33,910 bases of DNA from a virus (IMGVR_UViG_3300013126_000120:1-33910); one strand, 5' to 3'; shown: positions 1 to 6,285, numbered from the stretch's first letter. Numbers and translations are program-made. Notes: generated from the letters alone by a model not told the origin.

Positions 1-611
1 AGAACTTCAGCCTGTTCCAGATGCGTATCAAGAACTCTATCTATGCTCTGAATAGTACAAAGCATAATGTCTTCCTGAATAAATCCCTCTCCGAAACAAA
101 CTCCTACGTTAGGTATTTTACAACTTTTGGTTAGGAAATCATAAGTTTGAGTTAATAGTTGCTTGGCATTAAACAGGATTATCATCTTACGTCCATGCAG
201 AGCTTTTATTAGTCCTGCCATAATTAGCGTTTTACCTGATCCCGTAGGGGACTTGATTACTCCCCTCTTAAGATATAATCCTGCTTCTATAAGTTTTTTC
301 TGATAGTCGTATAAAGTAAAGTTACTTATTTCGTAATCATTTACTTTGTCATCTGATACGAGGTATTTATACTCTACCTCTGGGTGACAGTTAATCTTCT
401 TAAGATCCTCTTGGATCCTAGATAATAAGCCTGTCTTAAACACTCCCGTGTTAGATATGAATCTAGTCTTGCCGTCCCAATGTCTGCGTTTGTATGCTGA
501 CGAGTATTCTGATCCGGGGTTTTTAAAGGCATATCTTTCACACAAAGCCTTTAGAAGATCAGGATTGTCCGTCTGTATTCTTGAATTTAAGTTATCGACA
601 TAAATTTTCAT
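1..611 (-). CDS. uvsW: UvsW-like SF2 DNA helicase, N-terminal part (runs off left edge)
   Basis: The gene starts with ATG at 611 on the minus strand and reads 203 codons before leaving the window. After an N-terminal region of about 95 residues comes YDYQ (101-104), typical of the segment just before the ATP site. A clear Walker A motif SPTGSGKT follows at 121-128, a motif Ia-like NAKQLLTQ at 148-155, and a motif Ib-like TIQS at 186-189. This layout (short N-terminal domain, then a DEAD/DEAH-type RecA core) matches phage UvsW helicases, which unwind branched recombination intermediates and R-loops. The DExH box and second RecA lobe lie outside the window, so UvsW is the best family guess, not a proof. 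The gene is divergent from the gp26-like gene. No Shine-Dalgarno precedes the start; a TATAAT box does. Confidence 0.8.
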   Translation of the reverse strand, partial: MKIYVDNLNSRIQTDNPDLLKALCERYAFKNPGSEYSSAYKRRHWDGKTRFISNTGVFKTGLLSRIQEDLKKINCHPEVEYKYLVSDDKVNDYEISNFTLYDYQKKLIEAGLYLKRGVIKSPTGSGKTLIMAGLIKALHGRKMIILFNAKQLLTQTYDFLTKSCKIPNVGVCFGEGFIQEDIMLCTIQSIDRVLDTHLEQAEV

Positions 612-612
612 T

Positions 613-627
613 ACACTATTATAGTGT
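613..627. repeat. 7-bp perfect inverted repeat between divergent genes
   Basis: ACACTAT-T-ATAGTGT is a perfect palindrome with a one-base centre. It sits in the 34-bp gap between the helicase start (611) and the gp26-like start (646). The one-base centre argues against an RNA hairpin and for a dimeric protein-binding site or symmetrical promoter elements. It contains the minus-strand TATAAT box. Confidence 0.5.
616..623 (-). promoter_or_regulatory. Candidate late-type promoter box for the helicase gene
   Basis: On the minus strand the octamer TATAATAG ends 4 nt before the helicase ATG at 611. T4-late spacing (box at -13 to -6) would put transcription start at about 610-611, on the start codon. 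No -35 element or Shine-Dalgarno is seen. AT-rich background makes a single hit weak, but the arrangement recurs at three other starts. Confidence 0.3.
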
Positions 628-645
628 ATCTATAGGAGATAAAAT

Positions 646-1389
646 ATGATGCAATCTGGTATGAATGACCCAGCAAAACAGCGGGTTATAGAAGAGATAC
701 TAAAGGACCTTCCTGTAAGCACAGATATAGAGGTTACGCTTCCTTCTGAATGTAAGGTATATGAATTGGATGACCCTGCTATGCCAATTACAATAAGACC
801 TATGACATTCGAAGATGAGAAGATGTTAGTGAGTGCTAAGAAAGAGCAGGATCCTATAAATTTGCTATTACAGAGATGTGTTACTAATGTAAAGATTCCA
901 GACCTTCTTTCTATAGATAAACTATATCTATTAATGAAACTTAGAGAAATTTCGTATGGTGATGATTATAAAACTCTTTTAATTTGTGGGCACTGTAAAT
1001 CAGAGAATCCAACTACGGTAAAGCTATCTCAACTTAATGTAAACCCAGTACCTGATGATTTTTGTGATCCTATAGAAGTTTTACTTCCCCAGCTTAACAA
1101 GAAGATAAAAATTAGACTTCCTAGAGTAAGAGACGAGAAACTAATGTCAGAAATTGAAAATCCCATGGAACATCTATGGAGATTTATTCTAGAGGTAGAT
1201 GGTCACGCAGACAAGTCTATTATCGCAGCGGTAATATCTAAGTTGCCAATAAGGGACATTAAAACCATTTTAAAGTGTCTGAAACTAGATTACGGAATCG
1301 ATACAAAGATTAAATTAAAATGTAAAGACTGTGGAGGGGTATCGGTTCTAGACCTGCCAATCGATGCAAATTTTTTCAACGTGAACTAG
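646..1389 (+). CDS. 26: gp26-like baseplate hub/tail assembly protein with two CxxC pairs
   Basis: This 247-residue protein resembles the T4 gp26 family, which acts in baseplate hub assembly. Family features are the acidic N-terminal segment followed by a conserved region around TIRPMTFEDEKML (49-61), and two CxxC pairs, C114/C117 and C226/C229, that probably bind one zinc ion. T4 gp26 is of similar size. The start has a strong Shine-Dalgarno (AGGAG, 634-638, spacing 7). A -1 frameshift signal lies at the 3' end, so this ORF probably makes two products, the 247-residue protein and a 308-residue fusion, like the G/GT chaperones of other tailed phages. Its position ahead of the tape-measure gene fits a chaperone role. 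Family assignment is fairly sure; the chaperone role is inference. Confidence 0.75.
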   Translation: MMQSGMNDPAKQRVIEEILKDLPVSTDIEVTLPSECKVYELDDPAMPITIRPMTFEDEKMLVSAKKEQDPINLLLQRCVTNVKIPDLLSIDKLYLLMKLREISYGDDYKTLLICGHCKSENPTTVKLSQLNVNPVPDDFCDPIEVLLPQLNKKIKIRLPRVRDEKLMSEIENPMEHLWRFILEVDGHADKSIIAAVISKLPIRDIKTILKCLKLDYGIDTKIKLKCKDCGGVSVLDLPIDANFFNVN

Positions 1390-1422
1390 AAGAGATTACT
1401 AATTTAGATAATCTTCTTCTAG
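1368..1422 (+). promoter_or_regulatory. Programmed -1 ribosomal frameshift signal (slippery site plus stem-loop)
   Basis: Two overlapping slippery heptamers lie in the gp26 reading phase: A_AAT_TTT (1368-1374) and T_TTT_TTC (1371-1377). After an 8-nt spacer a stem-loop begins at 1386. CTAGAAGA (1386-1393) pairs with TCTTCTAG (1415-1422), and GATTA (1394-1398) pairs with TAATC (1409-1413), with one bulged T at 1414 and a 10-nt loop. This gives 13 base pairs. The zero-frame stop TAG (1387-1389) lies in the base of the stem. Heptamer, spacer and stem are arranged as in known -1 frameshift sites, and the -1 frame is open to 1571. Confidence 0.8.
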
Positions 1423-1571
1423 AAGCCTATATATTGGTAAATAAGGGACATTTTACTTATACTGATGTAAGGAATATGACCCGTATGGAAAGAACAATAT
1501 TTACCAAAATATTAAAGGAAGATCTGGAAAGACAACAAGATGCTATTAAACGGATACGATCTAGTAGATAG
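1377..1571 (+). CDS. -1 frameshift extension of the gp26-like protein (small chaperone-like domain)
   Basis: The -1 frame is open from 1326 to the TAG at 1569-1571. A shift after F244 of the gp26-like protein adds 64 residues (QRELEEITN... to ...RIRSSR), giving 308 in total. The extension is helical and charged, with EAYILVNKGHFTYTDVRNM (16-34) followed by an E/R/K/Q-rich helix. This matches the style of short proteins found directly after gp26-type proteins in T4-like phages and of the T part of lambda GT. No good independent start exists: the first in-frame ATGs (1476, 1485) would cut off the conserved-looking first half. The end overlaps the next gene's start (1540) by 32 nt. In T4 the next gene is 51; homology to gp51 is not claimed. 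Confidence 0.7.
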   Translation, partial: QRELEEITNLDNLLLEAYILVNKGHFTYTDVRNMTRMERTIFTKILKEDLERQQDAIKRIRSSR

Positions 1572-2559
1572 ACATAGTAGACCAAGTGTTGGTGGAGCAG
1601 TTGCTCTAAGAGCACTTTTTATAAATAACGGTATCTTAGTTGATCCTTACGATGTAAGCTCTTGCACGGTATTTGCAAAACTATCTAATGCTTCTCCATC
1701 TTCAATAATTAATTCTACAGATGGGTTACTTTCCAGTGACTCATCTTCTGTAGTATTAATGAGCTTTGGAATATCGGGGAACCCATATGGTAGTCAACCT
1801 CATGATGGAATAGATACAAGAGTAACAAGCAAAAAACTAGGTTGGGTAAGTCCTAGTGCAACTACAAATCAGGGTGGAGGAACCTCAACTGGCTTCGCAA
1901 CAAACGGGTATTTTCCACATAATAACGCCAGCGGTATTTATAGAGTTGGAATAGGAGATTATGTAGCGGTTCTAGATGGTTCTATTGACCTATCAGGAGC
2001 ATTTGTAAATAGAGGGGGAAGATCAGTAGTAGCTAATGCAGCTTCAGCAGTTTTAGATTATATTGATGTTTGGACAGTAAAACTTTCTCAAGCTTCAGAA
2101 TATCAATTATTTATAAATAGCTTTAGCTTAGATAATAACGTATTTGTAACTTTTACAGAACCTCTAATTATAACTACTAAAAACAGATTGATAAATAAAA
2201 ATATAAAAATAGGTGAGAAAGTAAATTTAACTGTAACAACAGAGATTACAGTTCAAAATAGAGAACTTCCAGAGGAAACTAAAAATTTATTAAAAGATTT
2301 TTCTCTAGTAAGACCTTTAGTTTATATCCAAAAAGTTAATGAGGACTCAACAAATCAACCAGCCAGAGAAGACATAACCAATTTATATACCTCTGTAGGT
2401 GTTCAGACTACTTCCGATAATACAATTCTTTATTTATTCGACACAGCCGATTTTACGACACCTACCACGGGTAAACCCGGAACATATATAATTACAGTAA
2501 AGTATGCATACTTAGATCAGCTATTCGTTAGCTCACCTATGTACTTTACCCTTAGTTAA
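1540..2559 (+). CDS. Unrecognised, probably structural protein (339 aa)
   Basis: I do not recognise this protein. It is rich in Ser, Thr, Asn and Gly, has no Cys-rich, membrane or catalytic motif, and alternates short hydrophobic strands with polar turns. A Gly/Ser-rich stretch lies around residues 85-130. The C-terminal third (about 215-339) looks like an Ig-like or other beta-sandwich domain, ending in YIITVKYAYLDQLFVSSPMYFTLS-type strands. The ATG overlaps the frameshift extension by 32 nt and has a weak GGAA site (1526-1529). Its place between the chaperone and the other tail genes suggests a virion or tail-completion protein; that is inference. Confidence 0.7.
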   Translation: MLLNGYDLVDRHSRPSVGGAVALRALFINNGILVDPYDVSSCTVFAKLSNASPSSIINSTDGLLSSDSSSVVLMSFGISGNPYGSQPHDGIDTRVTSKKLGWVSPSATTNQGGGTSTGFATNGYFPHNNASGIYRVGIGDYVAVLDGSIDLSGAFVNRGGRSVVANAASAVLDYIDVWTVKLSQASEYQLFINSFSLDNNVFVTFTEPLIITTKNRLINKNIKIGEKVNLTVTTEITVQNRELPEETKNLLKDFSLVRPLVYIQKVNEDSTNQPAREDITNLYTSVGVQTTSDNTILYLFDTADFTTPTTGKPGTYIITVKYAYLDQLFVSSPMYFTLS

Positions 2560-2575
2560 CTAATAGGAAAAATAT

Positions 2576-3154
2576 ATGACATTAATAGGAAACTTACCAA
2601 GTAATACTAGAATGTTTGGAGATCCATTTCCCGGAGGAGGAGGAGGAACTCCTTTTGGAGATGTTTCTGCTACACCAAATAACAATTGTAAATATGCTTA
2701 TGTAAAAGCTGAATGTACTGTTTCAAACTTAGGAACTGTTGCCGGAAAAAAGGTCATTCCCGGTAAAACCTACATTGCCACATTAGTAGTTAAAGCATCC
2801 ATAGAGGTTAGATGCTCCTTGTCCGCCGATTGTGCCGGATGCAAAAAATATGTTACTACGGAACTTGTAAATCCTAAGTCTGGAGAGAGATTTGTTACAG
2901 AAGCAGGCCAACAGAATGGTTTACTTTTTAAATTCTACACTCCTTTGGGTTGTTGTAATTGCGCTAAGCAAATAGTTCTAGATCACAAAAATGCAACGAT
3001 TGAGTTTAAAACTACATTCTTACAAGATTATGACGTCGATAAGATAACTGGAGTGGATTGGCATCGATACTTTACAATGAGAGAAATAGGTGAGCTTCTC
3101 GAAGATTGGGTACAGGGAATAAAAGATTTAGAAGATCCTTGTGGTCCTCCATAA
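2576..3154 (+). CDS. Unrecognised cysteine-rich small protein (192 aa)
   Basis: The protein has an unusual cysteine pattern for a phage structural protein: single Cys near residues 38 and 48, then CSLSADCAGC at about 82-91, CCNC at about 122-125, and one Cys close to the C-terminus (CGPP). A Gly/Pro-rich N-terminus (PGGGGGTPFGD) leads into a beta-rich middle and a helical C-terminal part with WHRYFTMREIGELLEDWVQGI. The Cys clusters suggest metal binding or stabilising bonds. The start has AGGA at 2565-2568, spacing 7. It follows the previous gene by 16 nt and is probably cotranscribed. No family is recognised. Confidence 0.7.
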   Translation: MTLIGNLPSNTRMFGDPFPGGGGGTPFGDVSATPNNNCKYAYVKAECTVSNLGTVAGKKVIPGKTYIATLVVKASIEVRCSLSADCAGCKKYVTTELVNPKSGERFVTEAGQQNGLLFKFYTPLGCCNCAKQIVLDHKNATIEFKTTFLQDYDVDKITGVDWHRYFTMREIGELLEDWVQGIKDLEDPCGPP

Positions 3155-3201
3155 GCTTAGAAGATCTCTGCTCATTATAATTATATTTAATTTTTTTACT
3201 A

Positions 3202-3215
3202 AATCACAGGTGATT
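3202..3215. repeat. 6-bp inverted repeat in the gap before the gene at 3243
   Basis: AATCAC-AG-GTGATT lies in the 88-bp gap 3155-3242. It could be an operator or a small hairpin upstream of the Shine-Dalgarno AGGAG (3229-3233). The rest of the gap is AT-rich with a run of seven T at 3191-3197; no convincing GC stem precedes that run, so I do not call a terminator. Confidence 0.3.
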
Positions 3216-3242
3216 ATACTAAATATCTAGGAGATATAATAT

Positions 3243-3833
3243 ATGCCAGCAGCCCCATACGAACCTAGCCTAGTACCTTCAGGATCTGCCTCTGTTAACC
3301 CAGCGGCAGCATTTTTGACAGCTTCTGCCAATAGTCAGGCAACTGAATTTGGTAAATTCTTTAATCATAGCCAAACTTTACAAGGGATATGGAAAAGAAA
3401 ATGGGTATACGATACTCAACCATCCGTATCTAATAGTCAACTATCAGGATGTCCTCAAGTTCTTTTCACATATTGTGATGTGAATGTAACTGAGAATGTA
3501 ACTCAAAAGTTTGAATCGGCATCTTTCTCTGGAGGTACGTTCCAACAATCTCATAATATTACTTACTGGTCGGATTCTGCCAGTGGAGGATGGGGCACTT
3601 CTGGAGCATTCTGGACCTCAAAAGTTGGAACTTTAAGACGAGGTGCTCAAGCGGGGGATGAGGAATCTACAGAGAATTTAAGTTTCAATGTTATTGCAGC
3701 AAAACAACCCGGACCATATAATGCTTCTGTAGACACTAGTGGAGCTTTCTCAGCGCAATTCTTTAGTGATGTTATCTTAGCTGGTGCTGCTGCGGAATCT
3801 ACTAAATTTATACCCGGAATAGTTAATGTCTAA
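3243..3833 (+). CDS. Unrecognised, probably structural protein (196 aa)
   Basis: This protein is small and rich in Ala, Ser, Gly and aromatic residues. The N-terminus is low-complexity (MPAAPYEPSLVPSGSASVNP), followed by a short helix (ATEFGKFFNHSQTLQGIW) and a beta-rich remainder with repeated Ser/Gly turns. There is no catalytic motif, signal peptide or membrane span. It has a strong Shine-Dalgarno (AGGAG, 3229-3233, spacing 9) and the largest intergenic space in this part of the cluster, so it may head or lie alone in a transcript. Its stop overlaps the end of the convergent primase gene by 4 nt. A tail-tube role was considered, but the sequence does not resemble gp19. Function unknown. 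Confidence 0.7.
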   Translation: MPAAPYEPSLVPSGSASVNPAAAFLTASANSQATEFGKFFNHSQTLQGIWKRKWVYDTQPSVSNSQLSGCPQVLFTYCDVNVTENVTQKFESASFSGGTFQQSHNITYWSDSASGGWGTSGAFWTSKVGTLRRGAQAGDEESTENLSFNVIAAKQPGPYNASVDTSGAFSAQFFSDVILAGAAAESTKFIPGIVNV

Positions 3834-4822
3834 ATTAGATTAACTTCACTCATAATCTTATACTCGAAATTGTATAGTGAGCTTTTCTCAGTAACCCACT
3901 GGGAAAGGCTCACACCTTTTACATGGGCATCATTCCAATCCTTGCACTTGTCTGGTAGAGGACAGACATAGAATTCATTCATACGACGCTCTCTACGCAG
4001 CCTATTGAATGCAACAACCCCTCTACTGCCAGCCTCGTCGTTATCAAAGCCTAGAATGATTCTACCCTTGAATGTAGAGAGGATCTCAGCTTGACGAGGG
4101 CTGACGGTGTTCTTCATTGTGGCGGTAGCGTTAACTCCTTGCAATTGAAGTGAGATGGCATCCAAGGGTCCTTCACAAACTACAACGTACTCGGATTCCT
4201 CGTCATAAGGGTACAATATTTCGGAAGGATTTGGAGCGATATCGATTGAAGGGTTGAGGTACTTTGGTCGCTGATCACCAATACTTCGGGCTTGGAAGTA
4301 GAATACAACTCCATTCTGACTGAATGGGATAATAATTCTATCTCGGAATTTTCCCTCAAGGCAGAGGTAATACTCTGGTTTTGTTTCATTTGATTCATTA
4401 AATAGCTTTCTGCTGAATAGTATGTTCCACGCTGTCAAAACGGCAGGATCTTCAGAGAATCCTGATGCAATATTAAGAGGGATAAGCTTTTCTGTGTCTA
4501 GCTCTAGCTGACGTTCTTCCTTGATAGGTTCTGGAATATCATCTCCCAAGAAGCAAAAGTTCTTGATTAGTATATCCTTGTATGCCTTGAAGTAGGGAAT
4601 GTTTTCTGCTTCTGCATATAGTCTGATAAAGTTTCCTGATCTTCCAGACTTGAAGCATTGCCACAGACCACTATCTATATTGACGCTCATGTGTCGCTTC
4701 CAGTCATTATCTGCGAATAGCGACTCCATTATAAACTCTCGGCCATTAGCAGATAGTTTACCAATAGACGAGAACTTTTTGGTAATGTAATCTCTAATAA
4801 AGTGAGGTGCTATATTGTACAT
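3830..4822 (-). CDS. 61: DnaG-type DNA primase (T4 gp61-like) with degenerate zinc site
   Basis: The 330-residue protein makes RNA primers for lagging-strand synthesis with the replicative helicase. The RNA polymerase domain starts near KFRDRIIIPFSQNGVVFYFQ (158-177). The TOPRIM domain shows VVVCEGPLDA (213-222, E217) and FDNDEAG (259-265, D260/D262), with KDWND at 294-298 matching the conserved end of the core. The N-terminal region aligns with the CHC2 zinc domain in pattern (HMSVNIDSGLWQCFKSGRSGNFI, from 44) but keeps only C56; the partner Cys in CFxCG is Ser59 and no Cys-Pro-x-His is visible, so zinc binding is probably lost. The start has GGAGA (minus, 4835-4831) at spacing 8, inside the divergent nuclease gene. 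The length is close to T4 gp61 (342). TOPRIM primase is near certain. Confidence 0.88.
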   Translation of the reverse strand: MYNIAPHFIRDYITKKFSSIGKLSANGREFIMESLFADNDWKRHMSVNIDSGLWQCFKSGRSGNFIRLYAEAENIPYFKAYKDILIKNFCFLGDDIPEPIKEERQLELDTEKLIPLNIASGFSEDPAVLTAWNILFSRKLFNESNETKPEYYLCLEGKFRDRIIIPFSQNGVVFYFQARSIGDQRPKYLNPSIDIAPNPSEILYPYDEESEYVVVCEGPLDAISLQLQGVNATATMKNTVSPRQAEILSTFKGRIILGFDNDEAGSRGVVAFNRLRRERRMNEFYVCPLPDKCKDWNDAHVKGVSLSQWVTEKSSLYNFEYKIMSEVNLI

Positions 4823-4835
4823 ACAAACTATCTCC
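4804..4835. promoter_or_regulatory. Head-to-head overlapping starts with reciprocal ribosome binding sites
   Basis: The nuclease starts with TTG at 4815, preceded by GAGGT at 4804-4808 (spacing 6). The primase starts with ATG at 4822 on the other strand, preceded by GGAGA at 4835-4831 (spacing 8). The genes overlap by 8 bp, so each ribosome binding site lies inside the other coding sequence. No other start in either frame has as good a site. Any promoters must lie within the opposite gene, and the two transcripts are complementary over their 5' ends. Confidence 0.65.
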
Positions 4836-5585
4836 GAATCTAAGTTTCAAACCTTTAAGCAGTGCAAGTTGAAGTATCGTTACCGTTACGTTGAAAGGCT
4901 ACCTGAGCCTGAAGAGGCAAACACCGATGCTCTTCACTTTGGATCTTATATCCACAAAGTGTTTGAGAACGGTGTGAACGCAAAATCATCTGATGAGCTT
5001 GTCCGTATAGCCGAAGAAGTGAAGGGTTCATACGGTGTATCAGAGAAGTACGATGGCAAGGATTTAACGTGTATCAATAATTTTGTTAAGTTCAATAGCC
5101 AGCTAGAGGAGACGGTTGCTACTGAACTTACCTTCGAAGTTCCTGTCAAAGATGATATCTCACTTAATGGTGTTATCGACAGGGTAGTAAAGGGTAAGGA
5201 TGGTGGCTATCTTGTTATTGACTATAAGACTTCCAAGAAGGAGAAGTCCAAGGTAGACCTTTATCAAGACTCACAGCTTAAGGGTTATGTGTATGCTATT
5301 AGCAAGCTATACAACGTACCTATTAGTAAGATTCTTGCCGCACATTACTATCCACTTACTGGAACCTTTGTTCATGTCCAGTATTCACAGCCTCAGATTG
5401 GGTCACACCTTAAGAGTATTGTAGATGAGGTGTGGAAGATCCGTAAGTGCAAGATGGAAGATATGAAGCCTAACCGTAATGATTTCTGTAACTGGTGCGC
5501 TTACAAGTCGGCTTGTCCAGAGTTCAATACCTTGAACGAAGTAACTAAGAAGGTAGAAGAACTAAAAGCTAAGAAGTCTTCTTAA
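4815..5585 (+). CDS. RecB/Cas4-like PD-(D/E)XK nuclease with iron-sulphur cluster
   Basis: The 256-residue protein has the full PD-(D/E)XK exonuclease set of the RecB/AddB/Cas4 type (PDDEXK_1): GxxIH at 43-47, GVIDR at 119-123 (D122), VIDYKTSK at 134-141 (D136, K138), and QLKGYVYA from 154. Four cysteines, C17 plus C225, C228 and C234 (CNWCAYKSAC), match the split [4Fe-4S] cluster of AddB and Cas4. The likely activity is ssDNA or DNA-end exonuclease action in recombination or replication; no adjacent helicase is fused. The start is TTG with an excellent Shine-Dalgarno. Arginine codons are mostly CGT, with AGG and no AGA, unlike the flanking structural genes. The end overlaps the convergent small gene by 17 nt. 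The family is confident; the biological role is inference. Confidence 0.88.
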   Translation: MYIQTISESKFQTFKQCKLKYRYRYVERLPEPEEANTDALHFGSYIHKVFENGVNAKSSDELVRIAEEVKGSYGVSEKYDGKDLTCINNFVKFNSQLEETVATELTFEVPVKDDISLNGVIDRVVKGKDGGYLVIDYKTSKKEKSKVDLYQDSQLKGYVYAISKLYNVPISKILAAHYYPLTGTFVHVQYSQPQIGSHLKSIVDEVWKIRKCKMEDMKPNRNDFCNWCAYKSACPEFNTLNEVTKKVEELKAKKSS

Positions 5586-5865
5586 TATACTTACCATAAA
5601 TAAAAGGTCTATAGATTTCTATATCTATAGACTCAAAAAAGTTATCTACTTGTTCTTGAGAGTACTTACACTTCTTAGTAAGATAATTATATAACATTTC
5701 TACTTTTAATGGCTTCTGTCTATTCATAGCATCTAGAAGCTTTAATTGAAAGTGTTTTATGAATCTCTCAGAATACTTATGTCTCCACTTCTCTATAAAA
5801 GAATAGCTAAGTGTTTCATTAATTAAATCTATAAAATCTATAATATCTACATCTAGGTTGGTCAT
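5569..5865 (-). CDS. Small helical protein (98 aa), possible transcription accessory factor
   Basis: The protein is helical and charged: an acidic N-terminus (MTNLDVDIIDFIDLINE), a basic middle, then KPLKVEMLYNYLTKKCKYSQEQVDNFFESID and an aromatic end (IYRPFIYG). Size, single-gene minus-strand placement and the helix-plus-hydrophobic-end layout would fit small T4-like late-transcription accessory proteins such as gp33, which links polymerase to the sliding clamp, but I see no decisive motif and give this only as a candidate. No Shine-Dalgarno precedes the ATG; an exact TATAAATA late-type box does. It converges on the nuclease gene (17-nt overlap). It is likely a real gene, since it fills the space between two well-supported genes. 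Confidence 0.65.
   Translation of the reverse strand: MTNLDVDIIDFIDLINETLSYSFIEKWRHKYSERFIKHFQLKLLDAMNRQKPLKVEMLYNYLTKKCKYSQEQVDNFFESIDIEIYRPFIYGKYIKKTS
5570..5584. repeat. 7-bp perfect inverted repeat spanning convergent gene ends
   Basis: TAAGAAG-T-CTTCTTA lies where the nuclease (plus) and the small gene (minus) converge. Because of the symmetry both proteins end almost alike, in KKSS and KKTS. The one-base centre makes a strong RNA hairpin unlikely and there is no T-run, so a terminator is not supported. Confidence 0.45.
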
Positions 5866-5872
5866 AAATTAC

Positions 5873-5880
5873 TATTTATA
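5873..5880 (-). promoter_or_regulatory. Exact T4-late-type box TATAAATA before the minus-strand small gene
   Basis: TATAAATA on the minus strand ends 7 nt before the ATG at 5865. T4-late spacing would put +1 near 5867, so the transcript would have about two leader bases. It lies in the 39-bp divergent gap 5866-5904. Confidence 0.4.
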
Positions 5881-5889
5881 TAATTAGTA

Positions 5890-5897
5890 TATAATAT
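5890..5897 (+). promoter_or_regulatory. Candidate late-type box TATAATAT before the gene at 5905
   Basis: TATAATAT ends 7 nt before the ATG at 5905, with a predicted +1 near 5903. The only Shine-Dalgarno-like bases (AAGG, 5900-5903) are one base from the start codon, too close to work normally. It faces the minus-strand TATAAATA box across the same gap. Confidence 0.35.
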
Positions 5898-5904
5898 ATA
5901 AGGT

Positions 5905-6285
5905 ATGGCTAGATTTTCTAAACAAGTTGATTTTTTCTTGGAACAAGTTGGAGTTGATCCTTTTCTTGAGGTAAGTATTGTCCCAAAATCAGACTCCTGT
6001 GCTGTTCCGGGAGACGTTCTATTTTTTAGGTATCAGCTAGGTAGAGGCAAAGGAAGTAGAGCATCCAGAATTTTTCTGATAGTAGAGCCTATAACTAGGG
6101 AGGCTGGAACTGGAAACTTATTAATGACTGGGTTTAAACTTCCTGATAATGGTCAATACACCCCAGATTCTTTAGAATCTCTATATAAAAAAGGAACACT
6201 ACCTAGAGAGAACTATAGAACTTATATCATGGGTAGGGTTTATGGTCCGTTAAGACGGATAAGAAAAAGACTTAAAGTAGGTTAA
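5905..6285 (+). CDS. Small phage protein upstream of the tape measure (126 aa)
   Basis: The protein is compact and basic. After an N-terminal helix (MARFSKQVDFFLEQVG) comes a beta-rich core with PGDVLFFRYQLG (35-46), RIFLIVEPITRE (55-66) and LLMTGFKLPDN (72-82), and a strongly basic C-terminus (GPLRRIRKRLKVG). The core looks like a small SH3- or barrel-like fold. It lies 1 nt before the tape-measure gene and is probably translated with it, which suggests a baseplate hub or tail-assembly role like the small proteins around T4 gp28/gp29. No sequence family is recognised with confidence. Confidence 0.7.
   Translation: MARFSKQVDFFLEQVGVDPFLEVSIVPKSDSCAVPGDVLFFRYQLGRGKGSRASRIFLIVEPITREAGTGNLLMTGFKLPDNGQYTPDSLESLYKKGTLPRENYRTYIMGRVYGPLRRIRKRLKVG

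Noticed and set aside
1476-1571. Independent small gene starting at ATG 1476 or 1485
   Set aside because: It would drop the first half of the domain, and AAGGA is too close to 1476; the frameshift explanation uses the whole open frame.
1620-1627. TATAAATA inside a coding region
   Set aside because: Such octamers occur by chance in AT-rich coding sequence and this one is far from any start codon.
3177-3197. Terminator before the gene at 3243
   Set aside because: A T-run is present, but the preceding stem is only A-T pairs and weak.
3235-3242. TATAATAT box directly before the ATG at 3243
   Set aside because: A proper Shine-Dalgarno (3229-3233) lies upstream of it, so a start of transcription here would remove it; probably chance AT-richness.
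4599-4790. 63-codon plus-strand ORF opposite the primase
   Set aside because: The primase reading is fully supported by motifs; this is its antisense shadow.
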